From NCBI GenBank assembly GCA_018241025.1, contig JAFEEQ010000012.1, forward strand, positions 124,001 to 188,000: a stretch of 64,000 bases of DNA, given 5' to 3'. Position 1 is the stretch's first letter. Every line of letters begins with the position of its first letter. This stretch comes from Pseudomonadota bacterium. GTDB lineage: Bacteria; Pseudomonadota; Alphaproteobacteria; Micropepsales; Micropepsaceae. Under the pieces are notes generated by a model that was not told the origin of the DNA, searched no databases, and worked only from the letters and a program-made list of their open reading frames with translations. Made by a program: the position numbers and the translations under genes. Of this stretch, positions 17,170 to 25,301 are shown in pieces.

Positions 17170-17538
17170 GTGGGCAAGGTCATTCTCACGGTCGACGACT
17201 CCAAGACCATGCGCGACATGCTGAAGCTTGCGCTGGCTGGCGCGGGGCATTCGGTCATCCAGGCCGATGACGGCGTGAACGGCGTCGAGGCGCTGCAGAA
17301 CGCCGGCGCGGTCGACGTGATCATCACCGACATCAACATGCCGCGCATGGACGGATTTGGATTCATCGACCAGGTGCGGCGCGATCCGAAAAACCGGGCG
17401 ATTCCGATCCTCGTGCTGACGACGGAGACCGAGCCCGCAAAGAAGCAGCGCGCCCGCGACGCCGGTGCGACGGGCTGGATCGTCAAGCCGTTCGAACCGG
17501 CAAAGCTGCTGGCCGCCGTCAACCGGGTCGCACCCTAG
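17170..17538 (+). CDS. cheY: Chemotaxis response regulator CheY (first copy)
   Basis: A 122-residue single receiver domain starting from GTG. The acidic pocket is VDDSK, the phospho-acceptor Asp54 is in ITDINMPRMDG, the conserved Thr is in LVLTTETE and the Lys is in WIVKPFEP. It is phosphorylated by the CheA encoded 9 bases downstream and would bind the flagellar switch or act as a phosphate sink. Two further receivers occur later in the operon. Confidence 0.94.
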   Translation: MGKVILTVDDSKTMRDMLKLALAGAGHSVIQADDGVNGVEALQNAGAVDVIITDINMPRMDGFGFIDQVRRDPKNRAIPILVLTTETEPAKKQRARDAGATGWIVKPFEPAKLLAAVNRVAP

Positions 17539-17547
17539 GAGACTTCC

Positions 17548-19602
17548 ATGGATCCGATGGAAGCCATCAAGCAGACCTACTTCCAGGAGTGCGAGGAGCT
17601 TCTTCTCGCGATGGAAGAAGGCCTGATCGCAATTCAGAGCGGCGAGGCCGATAGCGAGGTCATCAACGCCGTGTTTCGGGCCGTGCACTCGATCAAGGGC
17701 GGCGGCGGCGCATTCGGCTTCGAGAATCTGGTCGCGTTCGCGCACATCTTCGAGACCGTGCTCGATCATCTTCGCTCCGGCACGCTTGCCGCGGACGAAG
17801 AAGTCGCCACTGTCCTGCTGCGCGCCGGCGACGTGCTGGCAGATCACGTTCAGGCCGCACGCAACGGCGAGATCCTGGCGGCCGAGCATGACCGCGAGAT
17901 CAAGCAGCAGCTCGAAACGCTGTCCGGCAAGGAAGGCGGTTGCGACGCTGCCGGCGACTTCGACGGCATCGACTTCAAGCCGGCCGTCATTGCGCTCGAC
18001 GATCTCGACCCGGCGGCGCAACAGGGCTGGCGGATTCATTTCGCGCCGCACGCCGCGCTCTACGCCAAGGCAAACGAGCCGGCCCTGCTTGTGCGCGAAC
18101 TGGCCACGCTTGGTGAGACCGCCGTCACATCCGATCTCTCCCGCCTTCCCGCGCTCGATGTGATCGAGCCCGACCAGGCCTATTTCGCCTGGGATATCGT
18201 GCTCAAAGGCGATATCGCCCGCGACAAGATCGAAGAAGTCTTCGAGTTCGTCGTCGGCGACTGCGAACTCGACATCCAGCCCCTGGAGACCCCGGCGCCC
18301 GAAACGCCGGAGGGGCTGGATGTCGAGACCATGGCGCCGCAACCCGAAGTCGCGGCTGGTCAACCCGAGAAGAAAGAAGCCCACGCCGCCGCCGAGGCCG
18401 CCAAGCAAACGATCCGCGTCGATTTGGACAAGGTCGACCGGCTGGTGAATCTGGTCGGTGAGCTCGTGATCACCCAGGCGATGCTGTCGCAACGGGTCGC
18501 CGAGTGCAAAATCCCGCGTTCGTCCCCCATCGGCGACGGCCTCAACGAACTCGAACATCTCCTGCGCGAGTTGCAGGAGAGCGTGATGGCGATCCGCACC
18601 CAGCCGGTGAAGTCGGTCTTCCAGCGGATGCCGCGTCTTGTGCGCGAGCTGGCTGCGCAGACCAACAAGAAGGTCCGCCTGGTCGTCGAAGGCGAAGGCA
18701 CCGAGGTCGACAAGACGGTGATCGAACGGCTGGGCGAGCCTCTTACCCACATGATCCGCAACGCGGTGGATCACGGTCTGGAAACCCCGGACGAACGCGC
18801 CGCCGCCGGCAAGCCCGAGGAAGGCACCGTCACGCTGTCGGCCGAACATCGCGGCGGCCGCATCGTCATCGAAGTCAGCGACGACGGCCGCGGCATCAAT
18901 CGCGCGCGCGTGCGCGAAAAGGCGATCGAGCGCGAACTGATTGCCGCCAGTGCGCAGCTCTCTGACGAAGAGATCGACAATCTGATCTTCATGCCGGGAT
19001 TCTCGACCGCGAGCCAGGTTTCGAACATTTCCGGCCGCGGCGTCGGCATGGATGTCGTGCGACGCAACATCGTCGACCTGGGCGGCCGCATCACCATCGG
19101 CTCGGCTCCGAAATCGGGCAGCCGGTTCAGCCTGACCCTGCCGCTGACCCTCGCCGTGCTCGACGGCATGGTCGTGGCGGTCGGCGACCAGACCTTTGTC
19201 CTGCCTCTGGCGCACATCATAGAAAGCCTGAAGCCGCAGCCCCAGGACATCCGCCCCTTCGGCCATGGCCGCCATCTGCTGAATGTCCGCGGCGCTTATG
19301 TGCCGCTTGTCCAGGTCAGCGAACTCATGGGCATCAAGGGCGCCGCCAAGCCACTCGACGGCGTGGTGATCCTGGTCGAGAGCCAGGGCACCGGACGCCT
19401 CGCACTCGTCGTCGACGCAATCCTCGGCCAGCACCAGGTGGTCATCAAGAGCTTCGAGGGCAACTACCGCCACATCGACGGCATTGCCGCGGCAACCATT
19501 CTCGGCGACGGCCGCGTCGCCCTCATCCTCGACGTCGACGGGCTGGTCGGGCGCTGCCGCAGCCAACTGGCCGATGCCGAACTCCAGCCAACGGGAACCT
19601 GA
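17548..19602 (+). CDS. cheA: Chemotaxis histidine kinase CheA
   Basis: A 684-residue CheA of standard length. P1 carries the phosphorylated His47 in AVHSIKGGGGAFGF. A P2-like region (about residues 140-275) has FDGIDFKPAVIALDDLDP and is followed by an acidic linker. The P3 dimerisation domain starts TIRVDLDKVDRLVNLVGELV. The ATPase domain shows MIRNAVDHGLE, VSDDGRGIN and GRGVGMDVV. P5, which binds CheW and receptors, ends the chain. The kinase feeds both CheY-type receivers and CheB of this operon. Confidence 0.97.
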   Translation: MDPMEAIKQTYFQECEELLLAMEEGLIAIQSGEADSEVINAVFRAVHSIKGGGGAFGFENLVAFAHIFETVLDHLRSGTLAADEEVATVLLRAGDVLADHVQAARNGEILAAEHDREIKQQLETLSGKEGGCDAAGDFDGIDFKPAVIALDDLDPAAQQGWRIHFAPHAALYAKANEPALLVRELATLGETAVTSDLSRLPALDVIEPDQAYFAWDIVLKGDIARDKIEEVFEFVVGDCELDIQPLETPAPETPEGLDVETMAPQPEVAAGQPEKKEAHAAAEAAKQTIRVDLDKVDRLVNLVGELVITQAMLSQRVAECKIPRSSPIGDGLNELEHLLRELQESVMAIRTQPVKSVFQRMPRLVRELAAQTNKKVRLVVEGEGTEVDKTVIERLGEPLTHMIRNAVDHGLETPDERAAAGKPEEGTVTLSAEHRGGRIVIEVSDDGRGINRARVREKAIERELIAASAQLSDEEIDNLIFMPGFSTASQVSNISGRGVGMDVVRRNIVDLGGRITIGSAPKSGSRFSLTLPLTLAVLDGMVVAVGDQTFVLPLAHIIESLKPQPQDIRPFGHGRHLLNVRGAYVPLVQVSELMGIKGAAKPLDGVVILVESQGTGRLALVVDAILGQHQVVIKSFEGNYRHIDGIAAATILGDGRVALILDVDGLVGRCRSQLADAELQPTGT

Positions 19603-19604
19603 AC

Positions 19605-20084
19605 ATGAGCACCGAGACCATCGAAAACGCCAGCATTCGCCGCCAGTTCATCACGTTCCATTCCGGCGACCAGGAATTCGGCGCCGACATCATGGCGATC
19701 CGCGAAATCCGCGGCTGGACCAAGACAACCTCGCTGCCCCATGCGCCGGACTTCGTGCGCGGCGTGATCAACCTGCGCGGCGTGGTTCTGCCGGTCGTCG
19801 ATCTGAAGGCCCGGCTTGGCCGCGGCTGCACCGATCCCGACCCGAAGCATGTCGTGGTCGTGGTCAAAGCCGGCGAGCGCACCATCGGACTTCTCGTCGA
19901 TGCGGTGTCGGACATTCTCACGGTGACCGCGGGAGATATCCAGCCGACGCCGGATCTCGCACGCGATGCCCAGGCCGAGTTTGTCGAAGGCATCGCGGTG
20001 CTCGACAACCGCATGGTCACGATCCTCAGCATGGACCGCCTCGCGGCATCGCTTGTCGGCGAAGGACTGGCACAGGCCGCCTGA
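19605..20084 (+). CDS. cheW: Chemotaxis coupling protein CheW
   Basis: A 159-residue CheW with the SH3-like double barrel that bridges receptors to CheA. Conserved motifs are FHSGDQEFGADIMAIREIRG, LPHAPDFVRGVINLRGVVLPVVDL and VGLLVDAVS-like IGLLVDAVSDILTV. It follows cheA by 2 bases and precedes cheR by 1 base. Confidence 0.96.
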   Translation: MSTETIENASIRRQFITFHSGDQEFGADIMAIREIRGWTKTTSLPHAPDFVRGVINLRGVVLPVVDLKARLGRGCTDPDPKHVVVVVKAGERTIGLLVDAVSDILTVTAGDIQPTPDLARDAQAEFVEGIAVLDNRMVTILSMDRLAASLVGEGLAQAA

Positions 20085-20085
20085 C

Positions 20086-20964
20086 ATGCGCGACGTCCGC
20101 CAACATAGCGGTTCTCCCGTTCCGACCGGCGAATTCGCCTTCGCCTGGGACGATTTCCACAAAATCGCCGCGCTGGTGCATGGCGAGGCTGGAATCGTGT
20201 TGCCGGAGAACAAGGCGAACCTCGTCTATTCGCGCCTCGCCAAACGCCTGCGCGCGATTGGCCTCAGGAGCTTCCGCGAGTATTGCGCCCTTGTCGAAAG
20301 CGACGACGGCGCCGACGAGCGCCAGGCGCTCATCGCGGCAATGACGACGAATGTCACGCGCTTCTTCCGCGAACCGCACCACTTCGAACATCTGAGCGAA
20401 CGCGTGCTGCCCGATCTCGTTTCCGCGGCGCGGCGCGGGCAGCGCGTGCGGCTCTGGTCGTCCGCCTGTTCCTCTGGCGAGGAGCCCTACTCCATCGCCT
20501 TGACCCTGCTCAAAGCGATGCCCGATGCGGCTTCGCATGACGTCCTGATCCTCGCCAGCGACATCGACCCGGATATGATTGCGCGCGCGACAGCCGGCAG
20601 TTACCCGGCCGTGCGCCTCGGCGACATACCGCTTCCGATGCGCGGCCAGTGGATCGCAAACGATCGCGAGGGCACAGAACCTCGCTTCCACTTTACCGAA
20701 GGCGTCAAGAAGCTCATTCGCTTCCGCCAGCTCAACCTGCTGCGCGACTGGCCGCTGCGCGGCGCGTTCGACGTCATCTTCTGCCGCAACGTCATGATCT
20801 ATTTCGACCAGGAAACCCAGGACGATATCTGGCGCCGCTTCGCCCGCCAGATGTCGCCGCAGGGGCACATATATATCGGCCATTCCGAGCGCATTGCGAC
20901 CGACAGCATGCCGTTCGAGCTCGCCGGACAAACGACCTATCGGCTCAAAGGAGCAAGACGATGA
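20086..20964 (+). CDS. cheR: Chemotaxis protein methyltransferase CheR
   Basis: A 292-residue CheR. The N-terminal helical domain includes NLVYSRLAKRLRAIGLRSF. The AdoMet-binding domain contains LWSSACSSGEEPYSIALTL and FDVIFCRNVMIYFD. It methylates glutamates on receptors. The presence of EWEEF at the receptor C-terminus fits a CheR that docks through its beta-subdomain. Start ATG 20086 follows the cheW stop; the stop overlaps cheB as ATGA. Confidence 0.95.
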   Translation: MRDVRQHSGSPVPTGEFAFAWDDFHKIAALVHGEAGIVLPENKANLVYSRLAKRLRAIGLRSFREYCALVESDDGADERQALIAAMTTNVTRFFREPHHFEHLSERVLPDLVSAARRGQRVRLWSSACSSGEEPYSIALTLLKAMPDAASHDVLILASDIDPDMIARATAGSYPAVRLGDIPLPMRGQWIANDREGTEPRFHFTEGVKKLIRFRQLNLLRDWPLRGAFDVIFCRNVMIYFDQETQDDIWRRFARQMSPQGHIYIGHSERIATDSMPFELAGQTTYRLKGARR

Positions 20965-22010
20965 AGCCCGTGCGCGTACTCGTCGTCGACGACTCGGCGA
21001 CCATCCGTCACTTGCTCAGCGCGATCCTGACCCGCGATCCCCAGATCGAAGTCGTCGGCGCGGCGCCGGATGCCGCCACTGCGCGGCAGATGATCAAGGA
21101 TCTCAACCCGGACGTCATCACGCTGGATGTCGAGATGCCGAACATGAACGGCATCGACTTCCTCGAGAAGATCATGCGGCTGCGGCCGATGCCGGTGGTG
21201 ATGGTTTCCACCCTCACCGAGCAGGGCGCCGAGGTCACGCTCGATGCGCTGGCGATCGGCGCGGTCGACTTCTTCCCCAAGCCGACGCAGAACGTCGGCG
21301 TCTCGCTCGACGCCGCCGCCGGCGAACTGACCGCCAAGGTCAAGGCCGCCGCCTTGGCAAAGCTCAAGCCTTACAGTCCGCGCCCCGCTGCCAGCGCTCC
21401 CGAGTGCGACGAGCGGCCCTGCATGGATCACGTGATCGCCATCGGCTCATCGACCGGCGGTGTCGAAGCGCTGCTCGAAGTGCTGTCGCACTTTCCGGCG
21501 AACTGCCCGCCGACCGTGATAACCCAGCACATGCCGGCCGGCTTCACGTCGTCCTTCGCCAAGCGGCTGGATCGGATGTGCCGCCCGGCGGTTGCGGAAG
21601 CGCGCGAAGGCGCGATCCTCACCGCAGGCAAGGTCTGGCTGGCACCCGGAGCGGTGGCGCATCTCGAAGTCGCCGGTCGCGGCACCTATCGCTGTCACCT
21701 GGCGGCAGACGCGGCAATGAGCGGACATCGCCCTTCGGTCGACCGCCAGTTTCTGTCGGTATCGAAGTCGGTCGGCCAGAAGGCGATCGGCGTGCTGCTG
21801 ACCGGCATGGGCCGCGACGGCGCCATCGGCCTCAAAGCCATGCGCGACGCCGGCGCCGCGACCATCGGCCAGGACGAAGCGACGTCCGTCGTCTACGGCA
21901 TGCCGCGGGCCGCGCAGGAACTCGGCGCGGTCGCGCGACAATTGCCCCTGGAAAAAATCGGTCCGGAGATCGTCCGGCTCTCGCGTCAGCCTGTTTCGGA
22001 GAATGTGTGA
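20961..22010 (+). CDS. cheB: Chemotaxis protein-glutamate methylesterase/deamidase CheB
   Basis: A 349-residue two-domain protein. The receiver domain carries Asp56 in ITLDVEMPNMNG. The C-terminal methylesterase has the catalytic serine in AIGSSTGGVEAL, the histidine in VITQHMPAGFTSSFA and the aspartate in LLTGMGRDGA. It removes methyl groups from receptor glutamates when phosphorylated by CheA, so it counterbalances CheR for adaptation. Confidence 0.96.
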   Translation: MKPVRVLVVDDSATIRHLLSAILTRDPQIEVVGAAPDAATARQMIKDLNPDVITLDVEMPNMNGIDFLEKIMRLRPMPVVMVSTLTEQGAEVTLDALAIGAVDFFPKPTQNVGVSLDAAAGELTAKVKAAALAKLKPYSPRPAASAPECDERPCMDHVIAIGSSTGGVEALLEVLSHFPANCPPTVITQHMPAGFTSSFAKRLDRMCRPAVAEAREGAILTAGKVWLAPGAVAHLEVAGRGTYRCHLAADAAMSGHRPSVDRQFLSVSKSVGQKAIGVLLTGMGRDGAIGLKAMRDAGAATIGQDEATSVVYGMPRAAQELGAVARQLPLEKIGPEIVRLSRQPVSENV

Positions 22011-22399
22011 TGGCGACGGCATCGAAGATTCAGGCCGCGGTCGTCGACGACCAGATGACCATGCGCTCGCTCGTCCGCACGGGTTTGCAGCAGATCGGCA
22101 TCGTCAACGTGCGCGAATTCCCCACCGCGACCGAAGCTCTCCAGTCGGTGATCGCGCAGCCGGCCCATATCATCATCTCGGATTTCAACATGCCCGAGAT
22201 GGACGGCCTCGAATTCCTGCGCAAATTGCGCGGCAATCCGGCGATGAAGAACACCGCGTTCATCCTGCTGACTGGCCGCGCCGACAAGGACCTCGTGGTG
22301 CGGGCGCTGCAATTCGGCGCCAACAACTATCTGGTCAAGCCGTTTACGGTCGCCACGCTGAAGGAGAAGATCGAGCAGGTCGTGGGGGCGCTCACGTGA
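22010..22399 (+). CDS. cheY: Chemotaxis response regulator CheY (second copy)
   Basis: A 129-residue receiver with VVDDQMTMR, phospho-acceptor Asp58 in IISDFNMPEMDG, Thr in LLTGRADKD and Lys in YLVKPFTV, so it should be phosphorylatable. It occupies the cheYII place of the Caulobacter operon. The start overlaps the cheB stop by one base (TGATG), and its stop overlaps cheD in a GTGA junction. Confidence 0.92.
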   Translation: MATASKIQAAVVDDQMTMRSLVRTGLQQIGIVNVREFPTATEALQSVIAQPAHIIISDFNMPEMDGLEFLRKLRGNPAMKNTAFILLTGRADKDLVVRALQFGANNYLVKPFTVATLKEKIEQVVGALT

Positions 22400-23010
22400 C
22401 ACGTGGCGGATCCACCCGCGATCGCACGGCGGAAGCCGGCCCCCGGCGCTACTACAATGCGCAGGACAAGGCCTGGCATGTCCAGCTCACCCAGGGCGAT
22501 ACGCATGTCACCGGCGATCCGAGCGAGGTGCTGACCACCGTGCTCGGCTCCTGCATCTCGGCCTGCATCCGCGACCCGCATGCCGGCGTCGGCGGCATGA
22601 ACCATTTCCTTCTGCCGGAAGGCTCGGACAGCGACCGCCATGCCGTGCGCTACGGGGTAAATGCGATGGAGCTCCTGATCAATGGCCTGCTCAAGCGCGG
22701 CGCGACGCGCAGCGGATTGGAAGCCAAGCTTTTCGGCGGCGCCAATGTCCTTGCCGGACTTTCCGATGTCGGCTCTCGCAACGCCGATTTCGCCCATCGG
22801 TTTCTGGCCGATGAAGGGATTCCGGTCATCGGCGGCAATGTCGGCGGCAGCCTGCCTCGCCGCATCCAGTACTGGCCGACGACCGGCCGCGCGCGTCAGC
22901 TCGCCCTGGTGCCGAGCGAAAGTGCCGGCCTCGCCGAACGCGAACTCAACAAGGCCCGTCAGATCGAACGGCATCAAAAGACGGAGGGCGACGATGTCGA
23001 GCTCTTCTGA
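22396..23010 (+). CDS. cheD: Chemoreceptor glutamine deamidase CheD
   Basis: A 204-residue CheD starting from GTG. The catalytic cysteine is in VLGSCISACIRDP and the histidine in GGMNHFLLP, and KLFGGANVL plus IVGGNVGG-like VIGGNVGGSLPRR are also conserved. It deamidates receptor glutamines to glutamates, which creates methylation sites. An N-terminal extension of about 30 residues and a charged C-terminal tail go beyond the core family. Confidence 0.93.
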   Translation: MTRGGSTRDRTAEAGPRRYYNAQDKAWHVQLTQGDTHVTGDPSEVLTTVLGSCISACIRDPHAGVGGMNHFLLPEGSDSDRHAVRYGVNAMELLINGLLKRGATRSGLEAKLFGGANVLAGLSDVGSRNADFAHRFLADEGIPVIGGNVGGSLPRRIQYWPTTGRARQLALVPSESAGLAERELNKARQIERHQKTEGDDVELF

Positions 23011-23401
23011 AGCGATCGCAATCGTTCCGGCGCAAGACGACTCCCGGCTGCTGTCGCGGGCCCTGGCGGCGGTCGCCTGGGAGATATCGTCGCTCGCCAA
23101 CGAGGTGTCGGATCTCGGCGCCAGCCTGTCCGAAACCGCCTTCATCCGCGAGGACGCGGACGTGATGATGCGGTTCCAGGCTTTCGACCGCCTGACGCAG
23201 AACGCCCACGCGCAGGCCCAGCTGATTGCCCATATCGCGCGCCAGCTCCTGCTTAGGAACAACCGGGACCGATCGGAACTGCTGGCGCTCGTCGAGGATA
23301 TCCCTGTCCACGACGTAAAGGTGCGCATGCGGGAATCCGTCGGCGCAGTTCGCAGTCGCGCCGTGCCCGAAGCCGGCGCCATAGATTTCTGGGACGATTG
23401 A
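22994..23401 (+). CDS. Chemotaxis-operon helical protein (CheU-like position)
   Basis: A 135-residue protein that overlaps cheD by 17 bases. Predicted helices dominate, for example LLSRALAAVAWEISSLANEV and NAHAQAQLIAHIARQLLL, and no catalytic motif was recognised. By position it matches cheU of the Caulobacter mcpA-cheE operon, whose function I do not know. Coupled translation with cheD suggests a role in the same complex. The short acidic terminus ends IDFWDD. Confidence 0.7.
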   Translation: MSSSSEAIAIVPAQDDSRLLSRALAAVAWEISSLANEVSDLGASLSETAFIREDADVMMRFQAFDRLTQNAHAQAQLIAHIARQLLLRNNRDRSELLALVEDIPVHDVKVRMRESVGAVRSRAVPEAGAIDFWDD

Positions 23402-23427
23402 AGGGACACCCCCGGGGACCAAATGAC

Positions 23428-24012
23428 ATGACCGATGCAAGACTGAGACTGGATGGCGTAACGGCGCTGATCGTCGACGGCGATAAGCACGCCGTCGGCT
23501 TGATGCAGCAGATGTTGCGCGGGCTCGGCCTCGAATCGACGACCGTCGTGGAAACCGGCGACAGGGCGCGAAACATACTGAAGACGACAAGCTTCGACCT
23601 TTGCCTGATCGAAGCCGAACTCGAGGACATGAACGCCGCCGATCTCGTCTCGGAAATTCGCCACATGCCGCCGCCGGCGAAACACATGCCGATCATCGTC
23701 GTGACGTCCTATGCCCACATGCGAAACATCACCCGCGCGCGCGACGCCGGTGCGCACCTGGTGGTCAAGAAGCCGGTATCGCCCAAAGTGCTGTTCGACC
23801 GGATCGACTGGGCGGCTTCGGACTCGCGCCCCTTCGTGGAGGCATCCAAATATGCCGGTCCCGACAGGCGATTCAAATTCGCCGGGCCGCCGGACGGCGT
23901 CGGCCGTCGCGACAACGACCTTTCCCCGGAAGTGGGCGACGCGACCGAACCCAACATGTCCCAGGCCGAGATCGACGCCCTGATCAAGCCGACACGCGTC
24001 ATGACCGAATGA
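23428..24012 (+). CDS. Atypical receiver-domain protein lacking the phospho-acceptor Asp
   Basis: A 194-residue protein. Residues 10-130 form a receiver fold (VTALIVDGDKHAVGLMQQML, then the Lys in LVVKKPVSPK). The aspartate that receives phosphate is replaced by Glu62 in FDLCLIEAELEDMN, and the acidic pair VDD is VDG. The protein therefore may be locked in one state instead of cycling. The C-terminal 60 residues hold a tail (PDRRFKFAGPPDGVGRRDND) that I recall in other alphaproteobacterial receivers. By position it corresponds to cheYIII. Confidence 0.85.
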   Translation: MTDARLRLDGVTALIVDGDKHAVGLMQQMLRGLGLESTTVVETGDRARNILKTTSFDLCLIEAELEDMNAADLVSEIRHMPPPAKHMPIIVVTSYAHMRNITRARDAGAHLVVKKPVSPKVLFDRIDWAASDSRPFVEASKYAGPDRRFKFAGPPDGVGRRDNDLSPEVGDATEPNMSQAEIDALIKPTRVMTE

Positions 24013-24536
24013 GGGTGCAGCCCATGTCCGGATTTCAATCGTACAAGGTCAAAACACGTCTCTCGAAACTGGTACACCGCACCGGCGGAAAGAGCCGGGC
24101 AGACGCGATTTCAGCGGCGACCCGCAATCTTCTTGCCGCCCGCGACGGTTATATCGAGACCATCGAGCAGCAGATCGATCTGATCGAGCGCACTGTCTCA
24201 ACTGACGCTCCGGTAAGTGACAGGCTGAGGTTGCTCAATCACCTGTCGAACAATCTGATCACGCTGGCCGGTACCTTCGGGTTCGATCCGCTCGCCGAAG
24301 CCTGCATGCGGCTGTGCGACCTGACGGCTGCATTCCTGGAGCGCGATCGTTGGGAGGATGCGCCGATTGCCGTGCATGTTCGCACGATACGCGTGCTCGC
24401 CCCAGGCTCGACCGAGACCGTCGACCCGACAACATTGCTGGCGGGGCTGCGCGCTCTGCTGGCGCATTACGACATTGCTGCCGGCCCGAGCTTCACATCC
24501 GGCTGGACAAGCTCCAGTTCCGGCGCCGCCAAATAA
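24009..24536 (+). CDS. Chemotaxis-operon protein (CheE-like position)
   Basis: A 175-residue mostly helical protein with no recognised catalytic motif. Helices include AATRNLLAARDGYIETIEQQ and the segment around LRLLNHLSNNLITLAGTFGF. It is the last gene of the operon, matching cheE of Caulobacter by position. The start used here overlaps the previous stop as ATGA; an ATG at 24024 (MSGFQSYKVKTRLSKLVHRT) is equally possible. Function unknown. Confidence 0.7.
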   Translation: MRVQPMSGFQSYKVKTRLSKLVHRTGGKSRADAISAATRNLLAARDGYIETIEQQIDLIERTVSTDAPVSDRLRLLNHLSNNLITLAGTFGFDPLAEACMRLCDLTAAFLERDRWEDAPIAVHVRTIRVLAPGSTETVDPTTLLAGLRALLAHYDIAAGPSFTSGWTSSSSGAAK

Positions 24537-24541
24537 AAAAA

Positions 24542-24576
24542 GGACGCGGCAGCCTAACTCGAGGCTTGCCGCGTCC
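24542..24576 (-). terminator. Intrinsic terminator between cheE-like gene and fixJ
   Basis: GGACGCGGCA pairs perfectly with TGCCGCGTCC over 10 bp, extended by GCC/GGC with one bulged T and an 8-base loop. Read on the minus strand it is followed by a T-rich run (24534-24541), so it is a proper terminator for fixJ. It may also stop the convergent chemotaxis transcript, although there is no T-run on that side. Confidence 0.8.
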
Positions 24577-24683
24577 GCCCTTCCGGTTTGGGGGGGAGAA
24601 CGGGAGGGAGATGCAAGGATACTGCGCTCTTCGACCCGGGACCGCTATTCGGACAAACTCCGTAAGTTACTGTCCCTACCGCC

Positions 24684-25301
24684 TCAGGCGAGGCCGCGGC
24701 TCTGCGCTGCGAGCGAGATACGCACCAGATCCGAGAGGCTGCGCGCATTCATCTTGTCCATGATGTGGGCTCGATGAATCTCGACGGTGCGCGGCGAAAT
24801 GCCAAGCTCGTAGGCGGCAACCTTGTTGGAGCGTCCGATCACGAGCTGATCGAGCACATCGCGCTCCCGCGGGGTCAGAAGCGTAAGCAGCCGCTCCGCA
24901 GCCGCGGCTTCGGCTTCACGGGTTCTGACCTGCTGACCTATCTCGATCGCCCGGCGAATGCTTGAAAGCAGGTTTTCGTCGTCGAAGGGCTTCTCGATGA
25001 AGTCGATTGCTCCGGCTTTCATCGCGCGGACCGCGAGCGGAACGTCGCCATGGCCGGTGATGATGATCACCGGAAGACTCAGCTTGCGGCGCACAAGCTC
25101 CTCCTGGAGTTCCAGGCCGTCCATCTCCGGCATGCGGATATCGGCGACGAGGCAAGTCCCAGTGAACACGCCTTCCGCAAGGAACTCTTTCGCGCCTCCG
25201 AAATCCTTCACGCCAAACCCCGCGGATTCGAGAAGAATTCGGAGTGAATCGCGTACGTCGACGTCGTCATCCACGACGTAGATCAAAGACTTGCCGGTCA
25301 T
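24684..25301 (-). CDS. fixJ: Two-component response regulator FixJ
   Basis: A 205-residue LuxR-type regulator. The receiver domain has VVDDDVDVRDSL, phospho-acceptor Asp54 in LVADIRMPEMDG, Thr in IIITGHGDVPLAVRAMKAGA and Lys in FIEKPFDDE, a pattern specific to the FixJ family. The output domain shows LTPRERDVLDQLVIGRSNK and RTVEIHRAHIMDKMNARSL. ATG 25301 has GGAGG just upstream. It overlaps fixL as ATGA. The expected role is activation of low-oxygen genes through a FixK-type regulator. Confidence 0.93.
   Translation of the reverse strand: MTGKSLIYVVDDDVDVRDSLRILLESAGFGVKDFGGAKEFLAEGVFTGTCLVADIRMPEMDGLELQEELVRRKLSLPVIIITGHGDVPLAVRAMKAGAIDFIEKPFDDENLLSSIRRAIEIGQQVRTREAEAAAAERLLTLLTPRERDVLDQLVIGRSNKVAAYELGISPRTVEIHRAHIMDKMNARSLSDLVRISLAAQSRGLA

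Noticed and set aside
16672..19566. A very long open frame (964 codons) on the minus strand across the receptor end, cheY and cheA
   Set aside because: It is antisense to clear chemotaxis genes, has low-complexity Asp/His/Arg-rich translation and is a product of high-GC codon bias.
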